DNA of 15,000 nucleotides from Halisarca cf. caerulea (Eukaryota; Porifera; Demospongiae; Chondrillida; Halisarcidae): contig CAUJGJ010000193.1 in NCBI GenBank assembly GCA_963170055.1, positions 27,701 through 42,700 on the forward strand. The letters run 5' to 3'. A program made the translations under genes and the position numbers. The notes beneath the pieces were generated by a model. The model ran no database searches. It had not been told where the DNA came from and saw nothing but the letters and a program-made list of their open reading frames with translations. Below are positions 1 to 13,306 of this stretch, in pieces (position 1 is the stretch's first letter; each line of letters begins with the position of its first letter).

Positions 1-58
<58 letters not shown>

Positions 59-74
59 CACACATGCACACACA

Positions 75-154
<80 letters not shown>

Positions 155-160
155 AGAGAG
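1..160. repeat. (CA)n microsatellite with short interruptions, ending in (GA)4
   Basis: Near-continuous CA dinucleotides run from the window edge to 151, broken only by short ATGTACACATGCA-type and GCGC insertions at 54-82. All of these keep a pyrimidine-purine alternation. A GA run follows at 153-160. The tract continues left of the window. Confidence 0.95.
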
Positions 161-508
161 AACTATGATATGAACAAACAGTACATTACAGAGGGAAATA
201 TACATACGTACAGTATGTGTACATACGTATACTCAAACAGTGAGAACTGAAAATGGGATTATTAAACGAAATCAATGCTGTTTCATTTGGACAGTAGGTG
301 CAAGAGATACATATACGTACATGAAAGACTGTATCCTCTACCACACGACCACATCATGATATACACAGGCATTAGAGGCTGGGTACATATGTACATACTT
401 TAACATACACTTCACACACATGTATATATGTACGTATGTACGTATGTATGTATGCACATATGTGTACTGTACAAACACTCATGAGTACACACATGCACAT
501 ACATGCAC

Positions 509-581
<73 letters not shown>

Positions 582-640
582 ACATACACATACATACATA
601 CACACTGTGCATACATACACGTACGTACATACACATATGT
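161..640. repeat. Low-complexity stretch with (CA)33 at 511-576 and TACATACGTA flanks
   Basis: A pure CA run at 511-576 is bordered on both sides by short TACA/TACG/TATG tetranucleotide runs (421-505 and 577-640). The part at 161-410 is unique AT-rich DNA in which I see no gene. Open frames across it encode only Thr-His, Cys-Val or Tyr-Val repeats and are not genes. Confidence 0.9.
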
Positions 641-655
641 GTCATGGTGCGGGGG

Positions 656-756
656 CGAAAGTTGGGTGGATCAAAGAGTACCGCGGGCTTACATTCACGA
701 TGTAGCCCTGCTACTCTGATGTAGCACAGGTCAAGGGTCTTGTCAATCTCCTGCCA
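656..756 (-). CDS. Candidate further exon of the HECW-like gene (possible start of a C2 domain)
   Basis: On the minus strand an open stretch reads EIDKTLDLCYIRVAGL, followed by a segment containing KPAVLFDPPNFRPR. The first part looks like the opening beta strand of a C2 domain, which follows the N-terminal domain in HECW proteins. A possible acceptor is GGCAG at about 751, with a poor pyrimidine tract, and a good internal donor (GTAAGC) lies within it. The visible acceptors are in phase 0 while the preceding exon ends in phase 1. At least one more small exon would be needed between, and I could not place one convincingly. A weak candidate lies around 1060-1115, after the acceptor TTATACAG. 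It may instead be a chance open frame. Confidence 0.25.
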
Positions 757-825
757 GCCAAAACCCATTCATGCCTCATTAATTAGTAGTTGTCAATTGT
801 CACATTTGCAGTGTTTTGCCGTATA

Positions 826-1400
826 GCGGGAAACTTTCGCGAATCGTCTAAAAAGACAAATTTTGCGAAGAAAACTTTCGCGAATCGTCCAAAAGAAATT
901 CTATAAGGAAGAAAACTCTAGCGGATTGGTAAGGCAACCATTGTGTACGTAGCCATATCAAAGCATGCGTGTTTCCACGTGTGTGGAAACACACATGTAT
1001 ACGCGTGACCTACGTACTGGAAACTATCGTGCGAGGCTATCGTGCCTACAAGGAGCTCTGGGAACTTGCCTTATCTCCTTGTCTGCAGTTGTAATCGTAG
1101 AATCTGATGAAGATACTGTATAAGCAGAGAGAACCGGTAGTGTCGGTTTAGAAGGTCGAAATTACTTGAAGCAATCCATAGCAGCCATAAGCTGTACAAC
1201 TAAGCGTTACGACCTAGTACATCTTCAAATAAAAGGCTTAGCACGAACAAAACTGGTTACAAGCGTCCTCGATAGCGTCTATGTACTGAATAACGCACAA
1301 CGACGCTTCAATCCTTTTTGATTTTTCGCGAATAAAAATTTTGCGAATCCTCTCTTGTTCGCGAAATTCGCAAAGGTTTTCTTCCGCGAAAGTTTCCCGC
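826..1400. mobile_element. MITE-like element with GCGGGAAACTTTCGCG terminal inverted repeats
   Basis: The left end at 826 reads GCGGGAAACTTTCGCGAATC. The reverse complement of the right end at 1400 reads GCGGGAAACTTTCGCGGAAG, so at least 16 bp are inverted and identical. An AACTTTCGCGAATCGTC subterminal motif occurs at about 832 and again at about 874, and further TTCGCGAA-type motifs occur near the right end (1326-1390). A small palindrome centred on CACGTG sits at about 970-995. The 575 bp encode no transposase. I could not define a target duplication. A 75-codon minus-strand frame across the right end is a by-product. Confidence 0.7.
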
Positions 1401-1415
1401 TTCACCATGACACAT

Positions 1416-1546
1416 AATAGTTGTATCCTGCCTTGGTGTGCTACAGCAGCATAAAGTGCCAATTAATTGACCTCGGGCTGCGCCCTCGGTCAATTAATTA
1501 GCACTTTATGGCTGCTGTAGCACACCAAGGCAGGATACAACTATTA
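1416..1546. repeat. 130-bp near-perfect palindrome (foldback element)
   Basis: The left arm (1416-1474) starts AATAGTTGTATCCTGCCTTG. The reverse complement of the right arm (1488-1546) starts with the same 20 bases. Only a few mismatches and one single-base indel separate the arms. The centre, TCGGGCTGCGCCCTC, is itself partly palindromic, so almost the whole unit would fold into one long hairpin. It abuts the MITE ending at 1400 and is followed by a TACATACGTACACA run and a CA tract. Confidence 0.9.
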
Positions 1547-1576
1547 CATGTACATACGTACACATACGTACATAAA

Positions 1577-1621
<45 letters not shown>
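1547..1621. repeat. TACGTACA/(CA)n tract downstream of HECW-like exon 3
   Basis: TACATACGTACACATACGT leads into a CA run at 1585-1621. In the sense of the minus-strand gene this is a UG tract about 55 nt past the exon 3 donor. Confidence 0.9.
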
Positions 1622-1624
<3 letters not shown>

Positions 1625-1676
1625 AGGAAAACACACAACTACAAGACATCCCTTTCAGAAACAAAACATAACTTAC

Positions 1677-5849
<4,173 letters not shown>

Positions 5850-5996
5850 GTCGCGTCTTATGTACGTGCGTACGTCACGAGTAAAGAAGCCTTACAAAAT
5901 CCTTGTATGGGAAAACTGCCCGAGGGACTGTCCCTCAAGCTGAGTCAATTAGGGCGTGGGTGTGTACATCCAAACAAAATAATAATAATATGCCTA

Positions 5997-6402
5997 CAAT
6001 AGAACTTCCATTATCCGACATACCTGCATGGGAAAGTCACTGCTGGATATGTGAACCATGCATTTAAGAACATGAAAATATAGTGCTGAAATGGATATAC
6101 TTTGCTTTATGGGAAGCACTGAAGCAGATCAGCATTACCCTGTGCATTCATGTGATACTACAAGAACAGTTAGCTGTCAAAAACAATCATTTTTTATCAA
6201 CAGGGGAGCTATATGGGTAACTACTTGTTACCTTCATGAGTGCTGGATATGTGAAGCACTAGATAACTGAGGTTCGGATAAGTGAGGCTCTAGTACTTGT
6301 GAACTAGACCCCTTCCTGCCCTCCATTTTATAAATATGGGCCCTTATTTATAAATGGGGGGCGGGGAGGGGTCCGGTTCACAAGACTAGTGAGGTTCCAC
6401 TG
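5997..6402. mobile_element. Pogo/mariner-like MITE with nested palindrome
   Basis: The left end is TA-CAATAGAACTTCCATTATC. The reverse complement of the right end is TA-CAGTGGAACCTCACTAGTC. The termini are related and diverged, with a TA duplication. ATTATCCGAC- and GGATAAGTGAGG-type motifs fit pogo-like ends. The right third is a long palindrome (about 6293-6388): GTGAACTAGACCCC with a CCTGCCCTCCATTTTATAAAT arm pairs with ATTTATAAATGGGGGGC and GGGGTCCGGTTCAC. No transposase is present. Confidence 0.75.
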
Positions 6403-6410
6403 TATACATA

Positions 6411-6611
6411 CTGTGTGACCTCCGATAGTGGACTCTTCCAAATTAGGACACAGTATAATAAACGTCTCTACAAAGGACATGACTTAAGGTCCCCGGCAGT
6501 ACAATTCCTATAGTACAACACGTTTTGAACCTCTCTATAAAGAAGTTAGAACAAATCAGCTAAATTTATGTCAACCATCCCCAAAGTGTCCTTCATTTGG
6601 AGGTTCAACTG
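6411..6611. mobile_element. MITE with CWGTGTGACCTCC-type ends and TA duplication
   Basis: The left end is TA-CTGTGTGACCTCCGATAGTG and the right-end complement is TA-CAGTTGAACCTCCAAATGA. Both lead into AGGACAC motifs. It lies directly after the previous element with only TATACATA between. It is non-coding and contains an internal AACCTCTCTATAAAGAAG segment that recalls another related end. Confidence 0.7.
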
Positions 6612-6897
6612 TAGATATTATAGAGTGCAAGCTTAGCTTCAACCAACAGGTCAATGTATGAGGATGCAAGCTATTATACAATGTTAGCACAATATCCATA
6701 TATTATGTACCATACAATATGATATAATTCAGTCCCGTGTAGGAAATCCATGCAGGCTGAAGGATACCTCGTGCATTTGAACATGTTAATACTTTATTTA
6801 GAGTTAACCCCAGTCTTATAAGTTGATCAATTTCAACCACAGTCAGTGCATGCATAATCATAAATATTCGCATATATATATAATAGATTTTCACATA

Positions 6898-7860
6898 CAG
6901 TGCAAGACACCTAAAGAATAGAATCTAACCTTATATTATATAGTGGCCTATATTTTGGGAAACAAGCCCTCTTAGTATAAATGTTTTGACGTACACAAAA
7001 ACTACCTCTTAAGAAGATCTCTACAAAAAATTGAGGGTCAAAGGTCAAATCATTATCGTCATAGAAGGCATGCATATAACTGGACCACTCAAAACATTTA
7101 GCGTGCTAATTGCCTCAAAGAAGAAGGAATACTTTTAAAGTGGACATTATCTGATAGATACTAACTTTATACAACTTTCTGTGGCTGTAAGGAAATCGGG
7201 AAATGCATCTGTCAGGCGAACAGAGCAAAAACTCGAAAAATTATTTAGCGTAAAAACTAACGCAAAATAACTACTTCCGGTTTAATTTTTCATGTCAATC
7301 TTCTATTGTGGACTGTTCCAAATTTTGAGATACTTCGCGGGTGATTCGGCTCCTAAAGGCTGCTGATATTCACAAAAAAGAGCAGCAGTTTAAAAAAATG
7401 GATTTGGTCACGCGCTCATCACAGGATAGAGTGAATTACGTCATCCCCACGTGTCGGTAGAGATCAAAATGGCGTACTCGCTCGGCGATCGTGACATTTT
7501 GCTAAGGTAGAGTTCCAACCTCAGAGCCTGCTGTAGAAGGTGTTTTGTGTTTATAAACACAGTTAGGGTCGTTAGGGTCGTTACTAGTAAGGTTTTCCAT
7601 CAAATTTGTTCGCTTTCCCGCCAATATATGGACTTCTAATACGTATGCATGTCATGTGATATTACATCATAAAAATGGTGGAATTTATATAGGGAAAGTA
7701 TAGGTTTGACTATTTTTCTATTGCAAATTGAGAAGAAATGCAGCGCTTTCGGTCTTGAACGACCACTATTGGTTATTGAAAGAATGCTACTAGAGAGGAG
7801 GACATTTCAAGTTACTTTTTGAGCGAAAATGAAATTCTACTTTTTAGGTGTCTTGCACTG
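6898..7860. mobile_element. 963-bp non-autonomous TIR transposon
   Basis: The left end is TA-CAGTGCAAGACACCTAAAGA. The reverse complement of the right end is TA-CAGTGCAAGACACCTAAAAA. The first 17 bases are identical, the similarity extends to about 28 bp, and a TA duplication flanks both ends. No transposase frame is present. An unusual GC-richer segment (7400-7515) inside it looks like a promoter with a short first exon and is described in the findings. It lies between the HECW-like gene and ATG101. Confidence 0.9.
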
Positions 7861-7862
7861 TA

Positions 7863-8495
7863 CATGCAGCTAAGTTTGGTATATATTATGCTATTATATT
7901 GCTGTGCATTAGTGACAACTGCAATATCGCTTTTTAGCTAGAGCTTATAATTAATATTTGTCTCTGTACATACGCAATTCATATTTCCCTAATTCCCCCT
8001 CCCCATGCAGCTAGCCCTGCGCACAAAGCTTACAATACACAAATTAAATTGTCTGACCACGCACATATAGAATTCATTACAATTGCAGTACTTATATATT
8101 ATACTGATGACCCATACATTAAATGCTAACATATACACATATATATACGTACATGCAGGGAATACATATTAATATTTCATTATATACTTCTAATGTTATC
8201 GATTGCACCAATTCATGTTGAACACCAGCTGCATTTGATCACTTGAAATTAAAATTATAATTATTATAATGGTATTGCAATAATTCATATAAATAAAAGT
8301 CTCTTTGACTGGCCATTACACAAGCACGCAAACACAATATAATGAAATGAAAATGCATGCACATACGTGTGTGTTAAAAGAGTACACATACACCTCTGCA
8401 TACAGTCACATTATTAAAGTATCTAAATGCACACAGACGCAGTGTACACATATATAGTGCATATATACACGCGTGGAGCAGCGTTATAGGCTGCA
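7863..8495. other. AT-rich 3' flank of ATG101, no gene seen
   Basis: It holds the ATG101 3' UTR and intergenic DNA. It contains TATATA and TACGTACATG runs and short AATTATAATTATTATAAT inverted stretches. I find no further exons and no canonical AATAAA on the minus strand. Confidence 0.5.
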
Positions 8496-9818
8496 TCAAT
8501 AGTTGAAAGTGTTCTGTATGAACTTTCTAACAGTTGAGGAGACAGTGTCTTCCTTGAGCTCATATGTGAACTGAAGAGAATAGAGAAAATTTACACACTT
8601 AATCTTAAATGCCACAAGCAAATAATTAATGTGGATAAAATACAAAAGTTTGTATGACAGAGGAATGTATTGACAAAAGTACGGTCACACTGGGTTTATC
8701 AGATAAGGTTTATCCGACACTGGTTATCCAACACTGGCTGCCTGACACTCATTATCCAACACTAGTTTATCCGACACTGGTTTATCTAATACTGGTTTAT
8801 CCAATGCTGGCTTATCTAAACGTTTCCTCCATCTGATCTTCTGTTGTGAATTCCGCTCACCAAGTTGGGACACTTCACCCTGAGTTGTGCAACACTTGGT
8901 GTATCTGAGTGACACATTTTGTGAAAAACAGATGCGGTTGGATAAACCATGTCTCACTGCATAAGAACGACTACACTGTTCTTTTTAATGCAGACATACG
9001 TACGTACACATACTAGTTGTAAACCAAAGTATGGTACTGTCTGCATGTGTTCCAAACCAATTTTAAAAAAATAGAAATAATGATGACGATGACAGGAAGA
9101 CAGGGATGCCAGCAGGAGGCACAAAGCAAGCAGGATGTACAGCTATTCAGTGGTACAGTTACATATCCTGTTTTGTAAGATACACATATCTATTATGCAT
9201 ACTGCGAGGCAGAAATAATGCACACACATTATGAGTCTAATACTGTATGGTAAGTGGAAAATGTGAGGACAGTGTGGTTTTCACAGAGATGCAATGGCAG
9301 CATCATAAGAAGGAGAAAATGACAGAGCACCGTAACACAAAAACACACCTGTACAGACCAGTTAGTAACTTGGTACCAAGTCTATGATCAGTAAAAATAA
9401 TGCTATATAAGTAAGAGTTGGAACTGGAGTAAAGTGACTGATGAGTGAGTGAGAGTATGTATGTATGTACATGTATGCAGGTTGTAAATTTGGGAGCTGA
9501 CCTTGTGTAAATAAGGTTGAACTTCGTGAAAACGAGTGTCAAAGACACTTGCCAGCTCCTCAGAAACTGGCGTCTTTGGTAGATAGTCACTCCGGTTGAT
9601 TGTCTGTGTTATGGACATGATGTGGTCAGTGAGAGCCGCAACTAGACCAGCTTGCTGTTCTTGCCGTTCTGTGGAGAAAATTTCAGATATGGCATAGAAA
9701 TGGTATCCACAAAATGTACAGGTGAGTAGGAAAGACTAATACAATTGGGAAATACAAGTTGCTGTATGAATGTAAGTACAAATGCACTTATGTACGTACA
9801 TATGTACATATCACCACA

Positions 9819-9913
<95 letters not shown>

Positions 9914-10537
9914 GGACACACACACACACACGGACACACACACACACAGACACCTAACCTTCATCACTGTCTAGCCGAACAACCCGTACTTTGATCAGCC
10001 ATCCTTCCCAGCTCACAATCTCCCCGGGAAGAAGCCAGCGACCTTTCTTCTTTTCATAAAACTCCAGCAGGATCTGTAGACAGTCATACACACATACGTA
10101 CATAACATGCAATAATACATCAAATCCTCTGGATCTAGATTCTGCCTCAATAATCCTACATTTTACCTAATCTGATAAGGTGGGCTTACCCGCTAGTTTT
10201 ACCTAATCTGATATGTCTAATATTATTCTGATTGATGTACGGATGCGTACGCTGTTACAGTACACAATGAGTGACTCTCAGTTTGACAACCTCTGCAATC
10301 TGAAATCCTGCAAGTTGTCCACAGAGTGTCAAAACAGAGGTCCCACTGTATATACAAACACACACACACACATGGTCATTGGTTTTGCATCTAGCAGTAT
10401 TTTTCATGTGTACTGTACAGTCATAAGTTCTGCAGATGTCATGCACATACACATGCACACTGGCAGGCACACATGCAAGCACACCCACCCACACACCCAC
10501 ACTGCACACTACATACGCACGCACACACTGCACACTG

Positions 10538-10630
<93 letters not shown>

Positions 10631-10782
10631 GCCCAACCACTGGAAGAGGCTTCTGTCTCAGTGACGTAGCAAAGCTGTTGACTTGCATGTCCACCCAATT
10701 CTCCATATCAGGTGCCTCACACTGCATCTGTTGAGGACAAAAGATTTGTCACACCAGCCCAGAGGGATTTGCATACACAAAT

Positions 10783-10845
<63 letters not shown>

Positions 10846-10889
10846 TGTGTGTGTGTGTGTGTATGTGTGTGTGTGTGTACATGTGTGTG

Positions 10890-10940
<51 letters not shown>

Positions 10941-12945
10941 ATGTATGTACTGTACGCACATGTGTACGTACATACATATGTATGTACATGCATATGTACG
11001 TAAGTGTACGTACATTCTGTATGTGAATGTGTTTGTCCACACAGACAGACACACATTTTCACACATTTGAACAAATATACCACATGTAGACATCCACATA
11101 TGTGCACGCTTACGTAAGCCAGGTCCACTGTGTGGCAGCATTTCTCCTCCACTCCAATTGTTCCCACTGAATAGGTACTGTCGTACTTGTAGTTAAACTG
11201 GGTAGATGAAAGGACAAATTTCACATCCATATTGTCATGTCAGCGTGCCATAATCCCTTTCTATTGTGTGCAGTTCATGCTGTACTACAGCTAAACAGCC
11301 CGGCCTTGTAAACAAAATGGAGAACTTATGCAGTGCTATACAAGACTAAACAAAAATTGAATACGTACATACACAGTCATCATGTATGTACGTATGTACA
11401 TAATGAAAATAGTGAAAGTGATACACATATAAACGTACATATCTACATATGTATGTACATACGTACATATGCAGAGCTAGAAATAGCTGCCGGCCATCTG
11501 CCATTTTCTGAACAAAACATGAATATGGCTGACCAAGATTGAGTTGGGTCAGCCATTTGGCTGACTACTAAACTGAGAGCTGAGTCTCTGATATCGGCCA
11601 TTGCAGTTGAGTGCCAATTTGTTTTGCCAATCTCAAGGTTCAGTGCTAGAGATTCCTTTGTACTATGCATGTACATATGTACATACATACATACATAATC
11701 TCTGATGGTTAGAAATGGCTGACCAATCTTCAAAATGTCCTACCAATATAATTCAGGGTCAGCCATTTGTCCTAGCAAAGGTCAAATGCTATTTCTAGCA
11801 CTGCATATGTATGTACATATGTACATATGAACATGTGTACACATGAATGTATCATCAGACATCTTTAGGAGGTGCAAAGTAACAGTATATACACAAAATG
11901 TGTGTCATAATTACATACGCACCTTTCCACTTGTTCTGTGGAGGAGTATCGTGTGGACTAAAGCTACGCATGAAAGACAATGAAAAGTCCAATTCAATCC
12001 AATGTACGTAAGTACATACATACACAGATACATACGCACACATGTACGTATGTATGTACGTACGTACATGTGTCTGCATATATCATATATCTGCAAAGAT
12101 TATCAGTTGTGAATATTTTCCAGCATACATGTACATATAGTATATATACGTATGTAAATGCATACCTTTCACCGATTCTTCAATCTGCGGTCCTTGTACA
12201 ACCTGTGTAGATGAGAAAGATACTCAAATAATGCTCTCACTGATAAAAGTATGGTGAGACCTCACTTATCCGCACCTCAGATGTCCAGTTCCCTCACCTC
12301 CTGTAGTAGTTTTTATTGGAACAAATCTGCAATATTTCTACTGTACACTATACTACTCCTCCCTTGTTCATCCAGTTCCCTTACTTAATCCACAATTTTA
12401 TTCAGAACGGATGTGTGCAGACAAGTGAGGTCGGACTGAATATGTACACATGTACGTACGTATATAGTTTCATTTAAGGGGGGGGGGGGGTGGTGCTAGG
12501 GAGAGGGGGGTTGCCCCCTTGAAATGGTGGGACAAAGTGAAATGTTCACTCCCCTTCATCTTAACGAGGTCTGACTGTACTTAATAACTCTATTACTCTA
12601 TCAAAGGATACCTCCGATATGTAGCCACCATCTTTAACAGACACCACTGTTCTGACCCATTTGCAATCCCTCACATTGATATGTGTACATGTAAACCCAC
12701 TGAAATATGGACACCTCCATATACAGGACGGCTTGCTGTGGTCCCGGCCAGTGGTGTCCTTATTATATAGAGAGGTTTCACAATAGTACAAAACCATATC
12801 AAAAAAGTCTTTAGTTAATCAAACTTTGAGAATAATGGACCGAATGGTAAATCACTCCATCAATTATTCGTAAGTAAGAGCATATAGCTAAAAACAGACA
12901 CACAAAGTCTCTCACCAAGTCCAAATTGTGAGTGGTGAAATTCAT
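8496..12945 (-). CDS. ATG101: ATG101, autophagy-related protein 101 (complete, 8 exons)
   Basis: ATG101 is a HORMA-fold protein that pairs with and stabilises ATG13 in the ULK1 complex and, through its WF finger, recruits downstream autophagy factors. Eight exons join without frame breaks: 12945-12916, 12202-12166, 11963-11923, 11197-11114, 10727-10629, 10073-9959, 9668-9502 and 8570-8496 (TGA). All introns are GT-AG. The product is 215 residues, against 218 in human. Anchors along the protein, each matching the human family member: MNFTTHNLDLVVQGPQIEES (1-20), LVHTILLHRTSGK (24-36), TYSVGTIGVEEK (44-55), LLEFYEKKKGRW (99-110), VSWEGWLIKV (118-127), NRSDYLPKTP (160-169), ASVFDTRFHEVQPYLHK (175-191) and the C-terminal VRKFIQNTFNY. 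The start is supported by an in-frame TGA 21 nt upstream (12966-12964). The WF finger reads W110-L111-L112 where human has W-P-F. Introns run from 202 to 931 bp and are full of CA/TG tracts and small transposons. It is divergent from ACMSD. I saw no clear AATAAA downstream of the stop. Confidence 0.96.
8691..8823. repeat. Imperfect 15-16 bp tandem repeat (TTTATCCAACACTGG)
   Basis: About eight diverged units of the type GGTTTATCCGACACT occur in ATG101 intron 7. Reading through gives a YPTLV-like repeat on plus and an LDKPV-like repeat on minus. There are no splice sites or conservation cues for coding. Confidence 0.8.
9824..9950. repeat. (CA)n microsatellite at the donor side of ATG101 intron 6
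   Basis: CA dinucleotides with TATA and two ACGGACAC interruptions run up to 8 bp from the exon 6 donor (GTTAGG at 9958). In the pre-mRNA this is a UG tract starting immediately inside the intron. Confidence 0.95.
10258..10348. mobile_element. Possible small MITE or solo end with CAGTGGGACCTC terminus
   Basis: The right end, GAGGTCCCACTG-TA, matches the CAGTGGNACCTC ends of other elements in this window. The left end, TA-CAGTACACAATGAGTGAC, is a weak partner. It lies in ATG101 intron 5. A 17-bp direct repeat, TTTTACCTAATCTGATA, sits just upstream at 10161 and 10197. Confidence 0.4.
10541..10628. repeat. (CA)44 microsatellite forming the donor of ATG101 intron 5
   Basis: The exon 5 donor is CAG|GTGTGTGTG on the minus strand: the intron begins inside the repeat itself. 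The tract is followed by degenerate GCACACA/CCCACA steps to about 10440. Confidence 0.95.
10786..10941. repeat. (TG)n microsatellite in ATG101 intron 4
   Basis: TG dinucleotides with ATG and ACATG interruptions run across about 155 bp. On the ATG101 sense strand this is a CA tract ending about 58 nt before the exon 5 acceptor. A TACGTACATAC run follows to about 11020. Confidence 0.95.
11472..11803. mobile_element. hAT-like MITE with CAGWGCTAGAAATAGC ends
   Basis: The left end is CAGAGCTAGAAATAGC and the right-end complement is CAGTGCTAGAAATAGC. Both are flanked by CATATG, giving a possible 6-bp duplication in a low-complexity setting (hAT elements normally make 8 bp). Several TGGCTGACC/GGTCAGCCA subterminal motifs occur at both ends in inverted orientation (about 11525-11557 and 11716-11768). 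An internal TACATATGTACATACATAC run sits at 11670-11696. It lies in ATG101 intron 3 and has no transposase. Confidence 0.8.
12252..12438. mobile_element. Pogo-like MITE with GACCTCACTTATCCGCA-type ends
   Basis: The left end TGGTGAGACCTCACTTATCC and the right-end complement CAGTCCGACCTCACTTGTC are inverted relatives. The left flank is TA; the right flank is degenerate. Internal ACTTATCC/GATGTCCAGTTCCCTCAC and CATCCAGTTCCCTTAC segments are repeated. It lies in ATG101 intron 1. Confidence 0.7.
12455..12577. mobile_element. Partial MITE end with 13-G run
   Basis: A GAGGTCTGACTG-TA end at 12566-12577 matches the CAGTCAGACCTC class. I find no clear partner on the left. A run of 13 G (12478-12490) and a GGGGGGTTGCCCCC hairpin lie inside. 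Confidence 0.45.
12580..12786. mobile_element. Degenerate MITE with GTGAAACCTCTCTATATAATAAGG end
   Basis: The right end complement reads TA-CTATTGTGAAACCTCTCTAT leading into AAGGACACC. The left side has a diverged CTCTATCAAAGGATACC counterpart. It directly follows the previous element, in ATG101 intron 1. Confidence 0.55.
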
Positions 12946-13306
12946 CTCAAAAGACTCTGATACTCAGAAATGTGTAGGACACGCCTGTACACTTCTCAAT
13001 ATCGTCAGAAGATAATCCAATTTTAAAGTGTTATTTAAGCGTGGGTAAAAGAGATAACTGTAAGATTCTCTGTCCTTGTTCAGTCTATTTCTTCGTGGAG
13101 TCTTCAGTGGCTCTGAAAGTAAACATAATCCCATTCCCAATAGAAAACTGGGAATGGAATCATTCATGAGCTCAGAGTTCGAAGTTCAAAGGCACAGACC
13201 ACCACAGCGCGCGCCACTGCCTAGTAATCAGTTTTTACTACGATTGTTCGTACAAACGCTCTAATCGACAGAGAAATCGGTGAGGTCGCAGGATAGTCGT
13301 GAACCT
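12946..13306. promoter_or_regulatory. Divergent ATG101/ACMSD intergenic region, probable shared promoter
   Basis: These 361 bp separate the two start codons and must hold the 5' UTRs and promoters of both genes, unless a UTR intron lies further out. There is no obvious TATA box. A GCGCGCGCC stretch at about 13206-13216 is the most CpG-rich point and resembles an NRF1-type GC core. A 9-bp perfect stem (CCATTCCCA at 13131-13139 with TGGGAATGG at 13149-13157) encloses a 9-nt loop and gives two inverted CATTCC/GGAATG sites, the core of TEAD-type motifs. There are no microsatellites here, unlike most non-coding DNA around it. Promoter function is inferred from position. Confidence 0.55.

Noticed and set aside
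372..768. Open frames encoding Cys-Val or Thr-His repeats
   Set aside because: They are read-through of the CA/TG tract and its TACA flanks. The same applies at 1926-2249, 2895-3232, 9642-9994, 10213-11141 and 13806-14189.
1060..1115. Small exon candidate between HECW-like exon 3 and the C2-like stretch
   Set aside because: The acceptor TTATACAG is fair and gives a Ser/Thr-rich peptide, but the available donors are non-canonical or weak and it overlaps the MITE.
1238..1462. Minus-strand frame of 74 codons
   Set aside because: It spans the end of the MITE at 826-1400 and the left arm of the palindrome, with no domain recognised.
7560..7586. TTAGGGTCGTTAGGGTCG as telomere-like repeat
   Set aside because: There are only two TTAGGG units with a GTC spacer, inside a transposon.
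9439..9490. CTGATGAG motif as a hammerhead ribozyme core
   Set aside because: No matching GAAAC with helices was found at a workable distance.
12964..13167. Minus-strand 67-codon frame upstream of ATG101
   Set aside because: An in-frame TGA at 12966-12964 separates it from the ATG101 start. It probably overlaps 5' UTR or promoter.
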